Below, piece by piece: positions 12,181 to 21,106 of a DNA stretch of 25,471 nt (positions are counted from its first letter, which is position 1; every line of letters begins with the position of its first letter). The translations under genes and the position numbers were made by a program. Source of the stretch: Saccoglossus kowalevskii (lineage: Eukaryota > Hemichordata > Enteropneusta > Harrimaniidae); assembly GCF_000003605.2 (NCBI RefSeq), contig NW_003113021.1:9644-35114 (forward strand), in the 5' to 3' direction. The notes under the pieces were generated by a model. It made no database searches, was not told the DNA's origin, and saw only the letters and a list, made by a program, of their open reading frames with translations.

Positions 12181-12357
12181 TTAACCTTTTCACCACCAGT
12201 TCCCTCTTTTCATCACAAAATAGTCCAAATAGTTTATAGTCTGCCCTTTCCCCAAGAAGTTTGGGACAAAAATAGGCAAATTTTTTTGAGAAAAAAAATA
12301 AATATTGACTCAAAAATGAAAAATTTGGTCAAAAAAGTCTGGTGGTGAAAAGGTTAA
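12181..12357 (+). mobile_element. MITE with perfect 19-bp inverted termini, copy 2
   Basis: Left end TTAACCTTTTCACCACCAG (12181-12199) and right end CTGGTGGTGAAAAGGTTAA (12339-12357) are exact inverted complements. The outermost TTAA on both sides could be a TTAA target-site duplication, which is the hallmark of piggyBac-type elements, leaving CCTTTTCACCACCAG as the terminal repeat. The element is 177 bases with no ORF. Its interior matches the longer copies at 6356-6597 (reverse) and 12533-12720, and it appears internally deleted relative to both. Confidence 0.82.
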
Positions 12358-12961
12358 ACATTTTTTACAGGATTGAATATTAGAAATAAAATTGAAAATC
12401 AAATTAATTTCTTTGTATTTACTTAAAGCTCCAGTTGACATGCATCATTGTATGTACCAAAGTATTAAAATAAGTTCAAACATTTGTAGAAAAAAAAACT
12501 TTTAAATAGATACTTAATATTGCCGAGCTATCATAGTTTATAGTCTGCCCTTTCCTTCAGAAGTTTCGGACAAAAATAGGCAAATTTTTGAGTAAAAACT
12601 AAAAAATAACAAAAATTTCATCTACTGTTTTGTATCAAAAATTAGGGTTCATTAACAGAAATATTGAAGAATTATAAGAAAAACGTACAGAAAAATTCAG
12701 TTGAGAAAGTCTGGTGGTGATTTTTACAGGGTTGAATATTGGAAATTAAATTGAAAATCAAATTAATTTCTTTATATTTACTTAAAGCTCCACGACATGC
12801 TTCATTCTGTTTGATGTGGGTGCCATATGAAGTATAATACCGCATAAAAATACATTGAGTGAAGTCATTTTAATTAAGCTCCAATAACTTAAATAAATTA
12901 AAATAAATTCAAACATTTGTAGAAAAAAAACTAGACACTTAGTATTGCTGAGCTATTATGA
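12229..12961 (+). repeat. Local tandem duplication containing part of the MITE and its flank
   Basis: Unit 1 (12229-12532) and unit 2 (12533-12961) both begin ATAGTTTATAGTCTGCCCTT inside the MITE. Both pass the CTGGTGGTGA end, then share TTTTTACAGG, TTGAATATT, ATTGAAAATCAAATTAATTT, ACTTAAAGCTCCA, TTCAAACATTTGTAGAAAAA and end at GAGCTAT. Unit 2 keeps a longer MITE interior and an extra stretch near 12815-12890. The duplication therefore happened after MITE insertion, with one breakpoint inside the element. Confidence 0.82.
12533..12720 (+). mobile_element. MITE fragment, copy 3 (5' truncated by duplication)
   Basis: Lacks the left terminal repeat because the duplication breakpoint falls inside the element. 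Its right end stops at CTGGTGGTGA and has lost the AAAGGTTAA tip. The interior around GAAATATTGAAGAATTATAA resembles the reverse complement of copy 1, so this fragment preserves sequence deleted from copy 2. Confidence 0.7.
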
Positions 12962-13077
12962 AAAGACGTAAAATACATGTTTTTCTTTATACATCTGTAA
13001 TGTAAATTTAACTAAAGTTAGAGGGCACTGACACCTGTAGGACTAATCGACAGATTGACATGTTTCGAGCAAAGTAC

Positions 13078-13126
13078 TTTCATGGGAGTCTTTCACGTAG
13101 TACAATCATAATTGTGTAACAAAAAC
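13078..13126 (-). CDS. ACER3: Probable short ACER3-like exon with an apparent frame break
   Basis: This 49-base minus-strand segment has a pyrimidine-rich acceptor (TTCAAACTCTCACAG) and a donor-like end (CCATGAAA then GTACTT). Its length (1 + 48) is exactly what is needed to join the phase of exon 22151-22255 to phase 0 of the terminal exon. One frame reads CYTIMIVLRE, and another, from the end, reads KTPMK. Vertebrate ACER3 has LYT...LR...K here, between the seventh helix and the tail. The literal joined frame instead hits TGA after about 11 codons. One base fewer in the T5 run and one more in the A3 run would join both pieces. This may be sequencing error, allelic damage, or a false exon. 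No better candidate was found in the 18-kb interval. Confidence 0.4.
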
Positions 13127-13450
13127 CTGTGAGAGTTTGAAAAGCATTAAATAAAATTATTTCATGTGTCTTTGTCCATTTTAAACTTATTAAAAGTCTC
13201 TGAAATAGAATACTGACAGACTTTTCCTCAGATACCTCCGAGCAGCTGGAATAAACAGTAAAGAGGCATTGGGAAATTTCATATCCGCTATTCACATAAT
13301 ATGACACAGATGTGTACACAATACGCCTGAAGGATTAAGAACAAATGATATTTGATATTAAAAAAATGAACATCCTTGAGAAATTATGCAGCTGTTGATA
13401 TTACCTAATTTAAAGTGCTTTTTATTAGCTCTTATAAATCAACCCTGCTT

Positions 13451-13481
13451 GGGGAGGGGAGGGTAGGGGGAGGGGGGGGGG
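13451..13481 (+). repeat. G-run tract (potential G-quadruplex)
   Basis: GGGGAGGGGAGGGTAGGGGG followed by A and ten G: at least four G-runs of three or more separated by one or two bases, in otherwise AT-rich intron. It meets the usual G3+N1-7 pattern. It lies on the strand opposite to the ceramidase coding sense, so the transcript would be C-rich here. Confidence 0.85.
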
Positions 13482-13823
13482 ATTTGCAAGTACATTGTAA
13501 TCATCCAAAAGTGTTTTTTATTTGCTAGCCTATTACACATCCAAAATCAAGACAGGATTAAGATAATAATTAAATCATTCTTAGCAATTTTAATAGCATA
13601 GCTGTTTTAATCACTCATGTGTGTGCGTGTTCAGGAAACTGTTTTTAGCTCACCAGCAATTTTCAAAGGACAAATCCTGTGTTGACAAGGTTATCCATAT
13701 AAAGGAACACTGTGTGAGTTTTCTTTTCTTGTACAAGAAAGAAAGACCACTAATAGACAGTCATAATATCCTTCAAATCAAATCAGAAAAGGCTTCATTT
13801 CAATCAAGTCTTTGTCAATGACA

Positions 13824-14345
13824 TAGTCCCTGTTTGTATTATAGCTGTAAGATGTATATAATTATATGATTTAATGCGTGGTATGAGATATGGCTCCCTG
13901 GAACTGTATTCATTTAAACAAGTTGATCGTCGGTCATTGAGAATGTTTTTGTCCAATATGTCTGATGCATGTGTTAAGTTTGAAGTTGATTGGTCCAGGC
14001 ATGTCAAATATATGGATCTGGAACTGGAACTGCACTCTTTGAAACAAAATGTCAACCATTATGAACACAATCCGAAAAAATAAAATGAAGTGCATCAAGA
14101 TGCTATTATATTCAACAGATGTACCAAGTTTCAACAGGATATGTCCAGCTTCAAAATAGTGAAAATGTGTGATTTTGGTCTTAAAATTATGAACTTGATC
14201 TGAAAAATAAAATGACTTGAATGTATAAAGTTTAAAACAAAGTCAGTCCATACATGACAAAGATCCTGTTCTGGAAAATGTGTGATTTTTATGCAGTTTT
14301 GGCATTAAAATTGCAGCCAATCGGTCATCTTGAATCAGATCATGG
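13824..14345 (+). mobile_element. GGCCA dispersed repeat family, copy B
   Basis: Begins TAGTCCCTGTTTGTATTATA, matching the start of copy A at 9966. It then has GAGATATGGCTCC, GGAACTGTATTCATTTAAAC, TTGGTCCAGGCATG, GAAAAATAAAATGAAGTGCA, TACCAAGTTTCAACAGGATA and GCCAATCGGTCATCTTGAAT. It has no GACA tail. Short open frames over it (13804-14134, both strands) are repeat translations. Confidence 0.6.
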
Positions 14346-14371
14346 AAGAAATGCATGTGCACATAACCGTC

Positions 14372-14672
14372 TGTAAGACCATTAACAATTCAAATCAGTG
14401 TGGTCCTTCGCAATTCTAATCAGTAAGATTTTACCCAATTCAAATAAGTGTGGTCACCCATAATTGAAATCAGTGAAAAAATTACAATTCAAATAAATAA
14501 AAGCTTTCCAATTCAAATCTGTAAGACCATTAACAATACAAATTAGTACAGCCCTCTTTCAATTCAAATCATTAAGAATTTCAAAACTGTTAGACCCTTA
14601 ACAATTCAAATCAGTAAAGCTCTTCCAATTCAAATCCAAATCATTAAAGTACATTCAATTCTAATCAGTGAT
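14372..14672 (+). repeat. Degenerate minisatellite with CAATTCAAATCAGT core
   Basis: About a dozen variants of CAATTCAAATCAGTAA are spaced roughly 20-30 bases apart, with linkers such as GTAAGACCATTAA, AAGCTCTTCC and GTGTGGTC. A higher-order period is visible: GTAAGACCATTAACAA occurs at about 14373 and 14521, and a variant near 14588. The spacing and core are too variable for a CRISPR array, and the context is animal intron. Confidence 0.8.
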
Positions 14673-14929
14673 GTGTCATGTTTGATGATGCGATTTTGTT
14701 TATTCTATCACTCAAACATATAAATATTATGTGACAAAAAGGAGAGGATTATAATGACGTTGTGGTGGATTAAACACAGTATCAACCACAGTAGCCTTGT
14801 ATTAATTTTAAGACTGCATAGTACTGGTCAAATGATGGATGGTTTGGAAATTGCATGCATAATTTATGAGCAATGCAGAGTTTAACTGCGCCCTACATAC
14901 ATTAAAGCTATACACACTTTGGTAGGATA

Positions 14930-14944
14930 CCCCCCCCCCCCCCC
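14930..14944 (+). repeat. Poly-C tract (15 bases)
   Basis: Uninterrupted C run following GGTAGGATA. Simple repeat, likely length-polymorphic and error-prone in sequencing. Confidence 0.9.
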
Positions 14945-15284
14945 GACAGGAGATACAGCAATAAGACATTGTCTGAATTTCACATTAACACATGTGTCTT
15001 ATGTTTATCATATCACACTAGGACAAAATTAAGTATGAGAAGAAAGTATAGAACCGAATGACATTGATCAATCAAAGCAGCATGGATTATTTTGATACTC
15101 CAATTTAAGGAATCATTTTGTTTTAAATGTTAATTTTACCTACATTAAAAGGGCACTAGACTGCAAATCCTCATAAGGTTCTTTTATTGAACATTGACCA
15201 AAATGAAAGCTTTTCACTGATTTCACCCAGCCAATCATGTTAATCGTTAAATATTACTTCAATCACTTCAAAACCACTTCGGAT

Positions 15285-15545
15285 TTTACGATTGCACTGA
15301 TGAAAAGAGTCGCGAACATTCCACATTAGAGACACCGCGAATTGTCTCCCTTCGACCATACACTGATACAGGCCTCTTACAGCCGACAACAATAACCTGA
15401 CAGCATGTTTACTTCCGGTGAACAAACAAGATTTGTATTCTTACCCCCCTTCCCCTAAAATTTTCTCCTCGGATTTAGATGTTTCAGAAAATAAATCCCT
15501 TGGGCTTAGAAATCCGCAGAACTCCGCGGATCCGTGGAAAATTCT
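15285..15545. promoter_or_regulatory. CpG-richer patch with an ETS-type site; possible internal promoter
   Basis: This patch has clearly more CpG dinucleotides than the surrounding DNA (for example GTCGCGAAC, CACCGCGAAT, TTCGACC, GCCGAC, TCCGCGGATCCG). ACTTCCGG at 15411-15418 is an ETS-family core site, common in housekeeping promoters. On the minus strand an ATG (15406-15404) in AAACATGC context leads after 26 bases to a GTAAGA donor (from 15380). That tiny exon would end in the same phase as exon 22151-22255, so an alternative first exon is conceivable. A dispersed repeat may instead account for the right half. Confidence 0.2.
15523..15538. repeat. Imperfect palindrome TCCGCGGATCCGTGGA
   Basis: Sixteen bases that are self-complementary except at one symmetric pair, within AATCCGCAGAACTCCGCGGA and the following TCCGTGGAAAATTCTCATCC. 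It looks like the end of an interspersed element, which would explain part of the local CpG content. Confidence 0.45.
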
Positions 15546-16342
15546 CATCCCTGAACATTGTATTTGCACACAATAACTGCATTTTTTGGATTACGTGTGC
15601 TTCTACATGTATTACAGATGCACTCCTAACAGATTGAGGTTCAGGCAGCGTCAAGACACAAATACTGTTACAGTATTATAACTATTTCTTCATGACTCTG
15701 GTGTGCATGGTGCCATTTGTGCCATTTGTCAACTGCCTGTTGACAGCTCTACAGTCGTACCAAAATCAAAATGGGAAAAAAAAAGTCTCCAGACAATGTG
15801 TTAAGTGTGGTGGTTATGGTGAAACCGCATGTTTGAATTTTGTATAAATAAACAATGTAATTTCACGAGTCGTATACCTATCTAATACAACATGTTGAAA
15901 GAGCCGAATGATTCTGAAACACAAGAACTAAAGCACAAACTATCATGCCCAACAAGTCATTTATGATCAGTAAAACACCAGACGAAAACAACCTGCATAA
16001 AATACAGAATAAATTACATCAAATTGTGGACTAAACCCTATTATAGCGTTTAACCGGTATGTACAAAATAAACCAGCAACTGACATTTACAGCATGTTAA
16101 TTCTAAAATAGTCTTAAAGATTGACCTAGGGGTCTGATAAACCATATGAAACAACACAATGTCATCAAGTGTCTGCGTAGGCAGGGAACTGTTTACAATA
16201 ACATGTGTCAACATAAATATCATACTCCAGTTCTACATTGTGTGTAATGTATTTACGGTAGTGTGCATAATAAATTACAGAAGAAAATGATACGCCTCTT
16301 CAATATGCACAACTCAAAATGAGATCATCACTCTATTCTTAG

Positions 16343-16533
16343 GGGTGGAACTACGTCATGGAACGTTTTACGTTGCTAAGACGTGCACCACTGTACAATG
16401 TATCGGCTCTGTGCAAGCTGCTGTGGAACGCCTGGTCAAAGAGCTGGTGAAAACAGCTAAAGTCAAAGAAACAGCACAAACTCAACTTAGAATTAATCCT
16501 GAGCAACCAAATTTCTATATGTTGCACACGTAG
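16343..16533 (+). CDS. Candidate terminal exon of an unrecognised plus-strand gene
   Basis: The plus strand has a textbook acceptor, ATCACTCTATTCTTAG, ending at 16342. It is followed by 62 open codons to TAG (16531-16533), entered with two bases of a split codon. The product reads VELRHGTFYVAKTCTTVQCI, then GSVQAAVERLVKELVKTAKV and KETAQTQLRINPEQPNFYML. It looks like a beta strand followed by an amphipathic helix. Composition (A, V, E, K, T, balanced codons) is far more protein-like than other open frames here. I do not recognise the family and found no certain upstream exon. It would be a gene nested antisense within the ceramidase intron, or a retained fragment. An AATAAA lies at 16953-16958. 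A 142-codon minus-strand frame (16351-16779) overlaps but has a less coding-like composition. Confidence 0.4.
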
Positions 16534-16909
16534 GGAGAATCTTACTACACTGTTCAGGGGAGTACAATTTTTGGACTTTGTTTTCGCCGTGATGGTTGCC
16601 AGGCGGTGAAAATTCATGAATGTCCGTCCCTCCCCGAGAATACATGCATTACATGCAGTAAAAGTTCTAAAACAAATGTTTTCAATCCTTGGTATTTTAC
16701 TGCCACACAAAAAAGGCAGCTTTATTATCAGGGGCACCATACACAACCTGTGTATCAACATAACGTAAAGTTTGCACATTGGGTACCAGTCCCTCTAGAG
16801 ACCAGTCTGGAAACACCAATTGTTTGTTAAATCCTTAATATACTATATAGATGTATAGACATTGCATTGCTCTTCACTTCTGTGTGTAGACACATGTTCT
16901 GAATAGGAG
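16534..16909 (+). other. Possible 3' untranslated region of the plus-strand exon candidate
   Basis: No recognised gene. A further plus frame at 16606-16830 (74 codons) is open but starts only after in-frame stops, lacks an obvious acceptor and shows no recognisable motif. I treat it as untranslated or chance. The region then runs into the GGCCA repeat family. Confidence 0.25.
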
Positions 16910-17350
16910 AAAATGGCCATCATTCAACCATTTTGAATCGGATGGTCAAACCAATAAATTTCTATATCTATCACATGATGTATAATGAATATAAAATTTG
17001 AACATAATCAGTCAAAGCATTGCACTGGAACCGCATTGATTAAAACATATGGCCACCAGTCGGCCATTTTTAATACAATCTGAAAAACAAAATGACATGC
17101 ATCAGGTCCCAAAGTGTATATACCAAGTTTGAACAAAATCTGTAAACCTCCTGTAATACTTGATTTCAGTACAAAAATGGCCACCATTCGGCCATCTTGA
17201 AACAAGATCATGAAACAAATTGATGTGCATATGTATAATGTATATGTATGATGTATGTGTGAAGTTTGAATATAATCGGTACTGGCATGTCTAAGATATA
17301 GATTCAGACACACAGATGCACAGACAGACGCATGGATGCACGCACAGAAG
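16910..17350 (+). mobile_element. GGCCA dispersed repeat family, copy C
   Basis: Contains three near-palindromic blocks of the form ATGGCCA...GGCCAT (about 16911, 17050 and 17178) at roughly 130-base spacing. Between them are GAAAAACAAAATGACATGCA, ACCAAGTTTGAACAAAATCT and GTATGTGTGAAGTTTGAA. It ends in a degenerate GACA-like tail (ACACACAGATGCACAGACAG, then ACGCATGGATGCACGCACAG). Same orientation as copies A and B. Confidence 0.65.
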
Positions 17351-17384
17351 TCAATCCATAAGTCTTTGTTTTCAGACGTCTGAA

Positions 17385-17815
17385 CGGAATGGAACTAAAA
17401 TGACGACCAGTCTGACACTTTTAATCAGATTATCGAACAAATTATTGTGCCTATGTGTGATATAATAAATTCAACGAGTTTGAACATATTTGGTCAACAA
17501 ATCTCAGAGATATGTTTGAAGTTTCTACAGCATTCATTCAAATACAAAAAGATAGTCAGCCATTTTAAATCTGCTCTGAAAAACAAATTAATGTGCATCA
17601 AGCTCCCATAATGTCCAATGTATGTACCAAGTCTAAATGAAATCCTTCCATACATGACTGAGATCTGGTTTCATTCAGCAACCAAACTGACGTGTATATG
17701 TCTCAAGATGTATGATATATATATGAAATCAGCCATGGCATGTCAGAGAAATACTGTAAGTGTAGAAGTACAAACACACACATGCTCAGTGTCTGTAAGT
17801 CCCCACTTTCGGTCA
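17385..17815 (+). mobile_element. GGCCA dispersed repeat family, copy D
   Basis: A more diverged copy following copy C directly. It contains AACTAAAATGACGACCAGTC, GAACATATTTGGTC, CTGAAAAACAAATTAATGTG, CCATACATGACTGAGATCTG and a terminal CACACACATGCTCAGTGTCT. Copies C and D together suggest the element was tandemly inserted or is itself built of repeated modules. Confidence 0.55.
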
Positions 17816-19030
17816 ATGAAATTGTAGATATTGTCACAAATCTGATTGAAGTCTTCTGAAACACTTACACACCAAATATCAAAAAGCAATTTGAATGAAT
17901 CAAGCAGGCGAAAATATTAATAAAATTATAATTTACGTAATAACATATGTGTCAATGTAATTAATTATAACTAAATGTTATCTAAGGGCAGACAGGTTTT
18001 GCTTCAGTATTTCTATTTTTGGCAGTAATACTTGAGTGAGAAAATAGAAAAAAGTTAGCCTAACATTTCTACACAATCCTGACGGTTCTATACAAACTGC
18101 GGAGCTCTGCACATTGTGAATGCCCATTCAACTACACCACCAGGAGGGCCCAAGGTAGAATCTGAACGTCATACAATGTTTTTAATATATTTTCAATACA
18201 AGGATCTTCCTTTAGTGAATAACATGATGAAACACAAAAGGTCTTAGCTTCAATGTACTTAAGGCTACTTTACAAGGTAAAATTTTAACACAGCGTGTAC
18301 AGCATATATGACAAAGGATTACTGTTTCCAATCTTTTATTTTTCAACACATCACAACAATAAAGTAATCAACATATCAGAGGGAAGCAGGAATATTCATC
18401 TGCATTGAATAAGTCATCTTTTCAGAACTGTATTCAGTTTCCGGGTTTGAACTTCGGTATTTCAGCAGCAACAAAATATGTAGACTACTATTTCTGACTT
18501 AAGATTCTAGAAAGTGATCATGTGAATGTACTATTTAAGCCATGACATTTCTCATCCTGCCTCTCAGATTGATTCTAAACTAATAATGTACTATGTTACA
18601 TTTCATTTGGGAAAACTGCTGGTGCTGGAAAACAAACATGCTGAAAATAGTTAATTAGTATACAAATTAATTATATATGCATAAACTATTATTAGACATT
18701 AATTCCAGAAAAACCCATAGACAAGCTGTACATGTACAGTTAATAATACACAAATCAGCTAATCAACATGCAGATTAATTAGGTACTACATTGTATTATG
18801 AAACATCAATCTAAGCAAACAGCAAGTAAGTGCCAAGTATCAATGTACAAACATGTAAACAAGTGGCTAATTGTTAGCTAATAACGAGCACAAATTTTCA
18901 CCAAAACAATTAGGTATCTGTGAAATGCATTCCAAACCAGTCGATAATTCTCGAGATACGAGAATGGCTAAAATAACATGAAGCTATTTCGAAGTATTAT
19001 CAAAGCTTTTGTTAATCCTTAAGTGATTGG
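17816..19030. other. Intronic DNA without a recognised gene
   Basis: No gene seen. From about 18640 to 18850 there are TTAAT/ATGCAAATTA-type repeat modules that recur at 20860-21372. A perfect 14-base palindrome CTGTACATGTACAG lies at 18726-18739. A strong minus-strand acceptor at about 18035 opens only 16 codons ending in a stop and lacks family resemblance. Confidence 0.4.
18640..18850 (+). repeat. ATGCAAATTAGC-type repeat modules, copy 1
   Basis: Shares an ordered set of words with 20930-21085: ACATGCTGAAAATAGTTAAT, CAAATTAATTATATATGCAT, TTATTAGACATTAA, ATCAATCTAAGCAAACAGCA, AAGT(A)TCAATGTAC. At least one internal duplication is visible here (near 18650 and again near 18740). Confidence 0.5.
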
Positions 19031-19490
19031 CAGTCCATTTTGTCTAACATATATTACATTCTTAGCACAATTGTATGTGTCTGAAATAGACACTACTTAG
19101 CTGTGATCAGCTTTCATTGACCAAGCTACAATTTCATGGTTCTGTAAGAATATTAGAAACACGTTAAACCTAAACCGCCTTTTAAGAACATTAACTCCTC
19201 CACAATTATCTCTCATTTCCTGTTCCTGGGGACAATTTTCTCACTCAGAATATGCCTACTCTGTAAAACAATCATCAAATCCAAAATTCATTTTGTCTAT
19301 AAACCCATATCAGATTCTCAGCACAACCGTGTGCATGTTGAAATAAAAACTACCTAGCAGTGATCGGCTTTCATAGACAATAAACTGAATCCACCCTTTT
19401 GGAATATTATCAACAGTACAATTATCTCTGTATTTTCTGTGCCTAGGTACAATTGTCTCACCCAAGATGTGCCAACACCGCAAAACAAAA
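19031..19490 (+). repeat. Diverged tandem duplication, period about 253 bases
   Basis: Copy 1 (about 19031-19270) and copy 2 (about 19285-19490) share, in order: CATTTTGTCTA, TTCTCAGCACAA, CTAG(C/T)(A/T)GTGATC(A/G)GCTTTCAT, ACAATTATCTCT, GT(G/T)CC(T/A)(G/A)GG, ACAATT(T/G)TCTCAC and AAAACAA. Roughly 70-75% similar by eye. Non-coding. It may be two copies of a dispersed element rather than a local duplication. Confidence 0.65.
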
Positions 19491-19803
19491 TCACTTTTTC
19501 TCTATTTTTTTATTTGTCATCACCATGCATGACATCAACAGACTGAAGTGACAGCATCTCAGATGCACAAATGAAGATTGAGAATGCAGTAAAAGACAAT
19601 GACAGATTGTACCAAACATACATCAATTACTGTGAGTGTGATCATGTTGTCAAGAATCAAATAACCATTCTGTTATCATCTGAATATCCAGTAATGAGTA
19701 GTTTTGTTTTGTTTTGTTTTTTTTGTTGATAGAGGCAGACTTTTCATTTCAAAAATCTTTAAGTTTGTAACAAACTAGACTGTTAATTAAAATAGAAGCC
19801 TAC
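19491..19803. other. Intronic DNA without a recognised gene
   Basis: Nothing recognisable apart from a short (GTTTT)n run at 19701-19725 (GTTTTGTTTTGTTTTG then a T run). Confidence 0.5.
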
Positions 19804-19992
19804 TACTGTAAAATACTTTATTTTCACCTGGAATTAATTTTTCTTATTTTCACTGAAAGAATGATTCAGTGAAAATAAAATCCATTGAATATACCTTTTT
19901 TTCTATATTCCACTTGTCAAAAATCAGTGAAAATAAAAATTACTCAAAATGTCTTTTCAGCAAAAATTCCAACTAAAAGAAAGTGTTTTACC
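19804..19992 (-). mobile_element. TA-flanked MITE with TTTTCGCTG-type modules, copy 1
   Basis: Begins TACTGTAAAATACTTTATTT and contains alternating TTTTCACTGAA and TTCAGTGAAAATAAAATCCA modules. It is homologous to the reverse complement of 21107-21318 over its full length, but its right terminus (AAAGAAAGTGTTTTAC) is heavily decayed. No ORF. Confidence 0.75.
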
Positions 19993-21106
19993 AATTTTTG
20001 AGATATTGGGTCATAAATCGCATGACAATTTTCATTGGTTTATTATGTAAAATCATGTAGCTACTGTCCCATGGTACCACGAAATAGAATTATGTTTGTT
20101 TGTTACAGTGATGTATTTTGCAGTACTTGACCTCATTTTTTTAAAAAAACATTATTTTTAGAACAATTCCATGAAACACGATGGTAAAGAAAAATTGCAT
20201 TTTTTGACACTTTCTAAAACCCTGATTTATGAAATAATTGAGTACAAAAAAAAGTACCCCATCATTTATAATATATGATTTTTCAAGCCTACAATTTGAG
20301 ATATGTCATAGCAAAAGTAAAAGCGTTTATACCGATAATCTAACAAAATGGCCACTATCCACTAAAACTGAACCATTACTTTCTTGAACATTAGGCAGGT
20401 GACCTCCAACCTTCTAAAGGCATTATCTTCCTATTGCCGGGGAGTACAATTTATGGCAAAATGAATAAATTCTGGGTATTTGAATTAATGAGTAAGCTTC
20501 TACCTGTAACTCCAGTAAGTGATCTATATATGATGTACCTGGATTTGGTTCCTAGTTGACATGAGATTGAAATTGAGGTGAAGTACAATTCAAAGAGATA
20601 CATTACAAATTGCCATTTGACAGAGAGATGGCCACACGGCCCTGTCATGTAGTCCCAAACAGGAAATGACTTTATGGCAAAATGCACTAGGTGTCGTCAC
20701 TAACACTTGCAATTTGCACAGTCAGGAGAGACAACAGTGACACTGAATGTCCGGAACTGTCGCCTGGCACAAAAAATATTAAAAAAAAAAAAAAAAAAAG
20801 AAATACATTTGTCAGTCCACAATAAGATTTGACCTAGATGTGATGTTAGAATGTTTGCCCTTTAAAACAAAATAAGCTAATTATAGCACACAGATTGATT
20901 CCAAACAATTATCAGTCATGTAATTAAAAAAAACAGTATGTATGTAATTTCAGCAAAATGTTGTAAACAGCCAAAATCAGTTAAATTGTATGCAAATTAG
21001 CTCATTAATATGCATAGAATAGTAAGAAACCATTATCAGACATCTATCTACATAAACAGCAAGAATGTATCAAGTTTCATTGTACTTGTGCAAATAGTTG
21101 TGAACA
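19993..21106. other. Intronic DNA without a recognised gene
   Basis: No gene recognised. The minus frame at 20451-20687 (78 codons) has no family resemblance and no convincing borders. A 19-base A run lies at 20781-20799. Modules shared with 18640-18850 occupy about 20880-21085. Confidence 0.4.

Noticed and set aside
13080..13319. 79-codon minus-strand frame over the short ceramidase exon
   Set aside because: It contains part of the exon in one frame (CYTIMIVLRERLP) but most of it is upstream intron. No family match outside that part.
14372..14672. Regularly spaced short repeats as a CRISPR array
   Set aside because: Cores vary, spacers vary in length and resemble each other, and the context is an animal intron.
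15240..15425. Minus-strand 61-codon frame beginning FTGSKHAVRLLLSAVRG
   Set aside because: TTG start, and the sequence contains a GTAAGA donor near its beginning. No motif recognised. The CpG patch explains its less AT-biased residues.
15771..15836. Plus-strand ATG frame MGKKKSPDNVLSVVVMVKPHV as a first exon for the 16343-16533 exon
   Set aside because: Only weak donors in the needed phase (for example before GTGTGG). Poly-A within the codons makes the frame look fortuitous.
16351..16779. 142-codon minus-strand frame, the longest in the window
   Set aside because: It overlaps the plus-strand exon candidate, which has a better acceptor and residue composition. The minus frame is rich in C, H, F and S without a motif.
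18000..18035. Minus-strand segment reading SITAKNRNTEAKP after a strong acceptor
   Set aside because: Phase fits, but the only available donor (GTCTGC) is poor and the peptide does not resemble the family.
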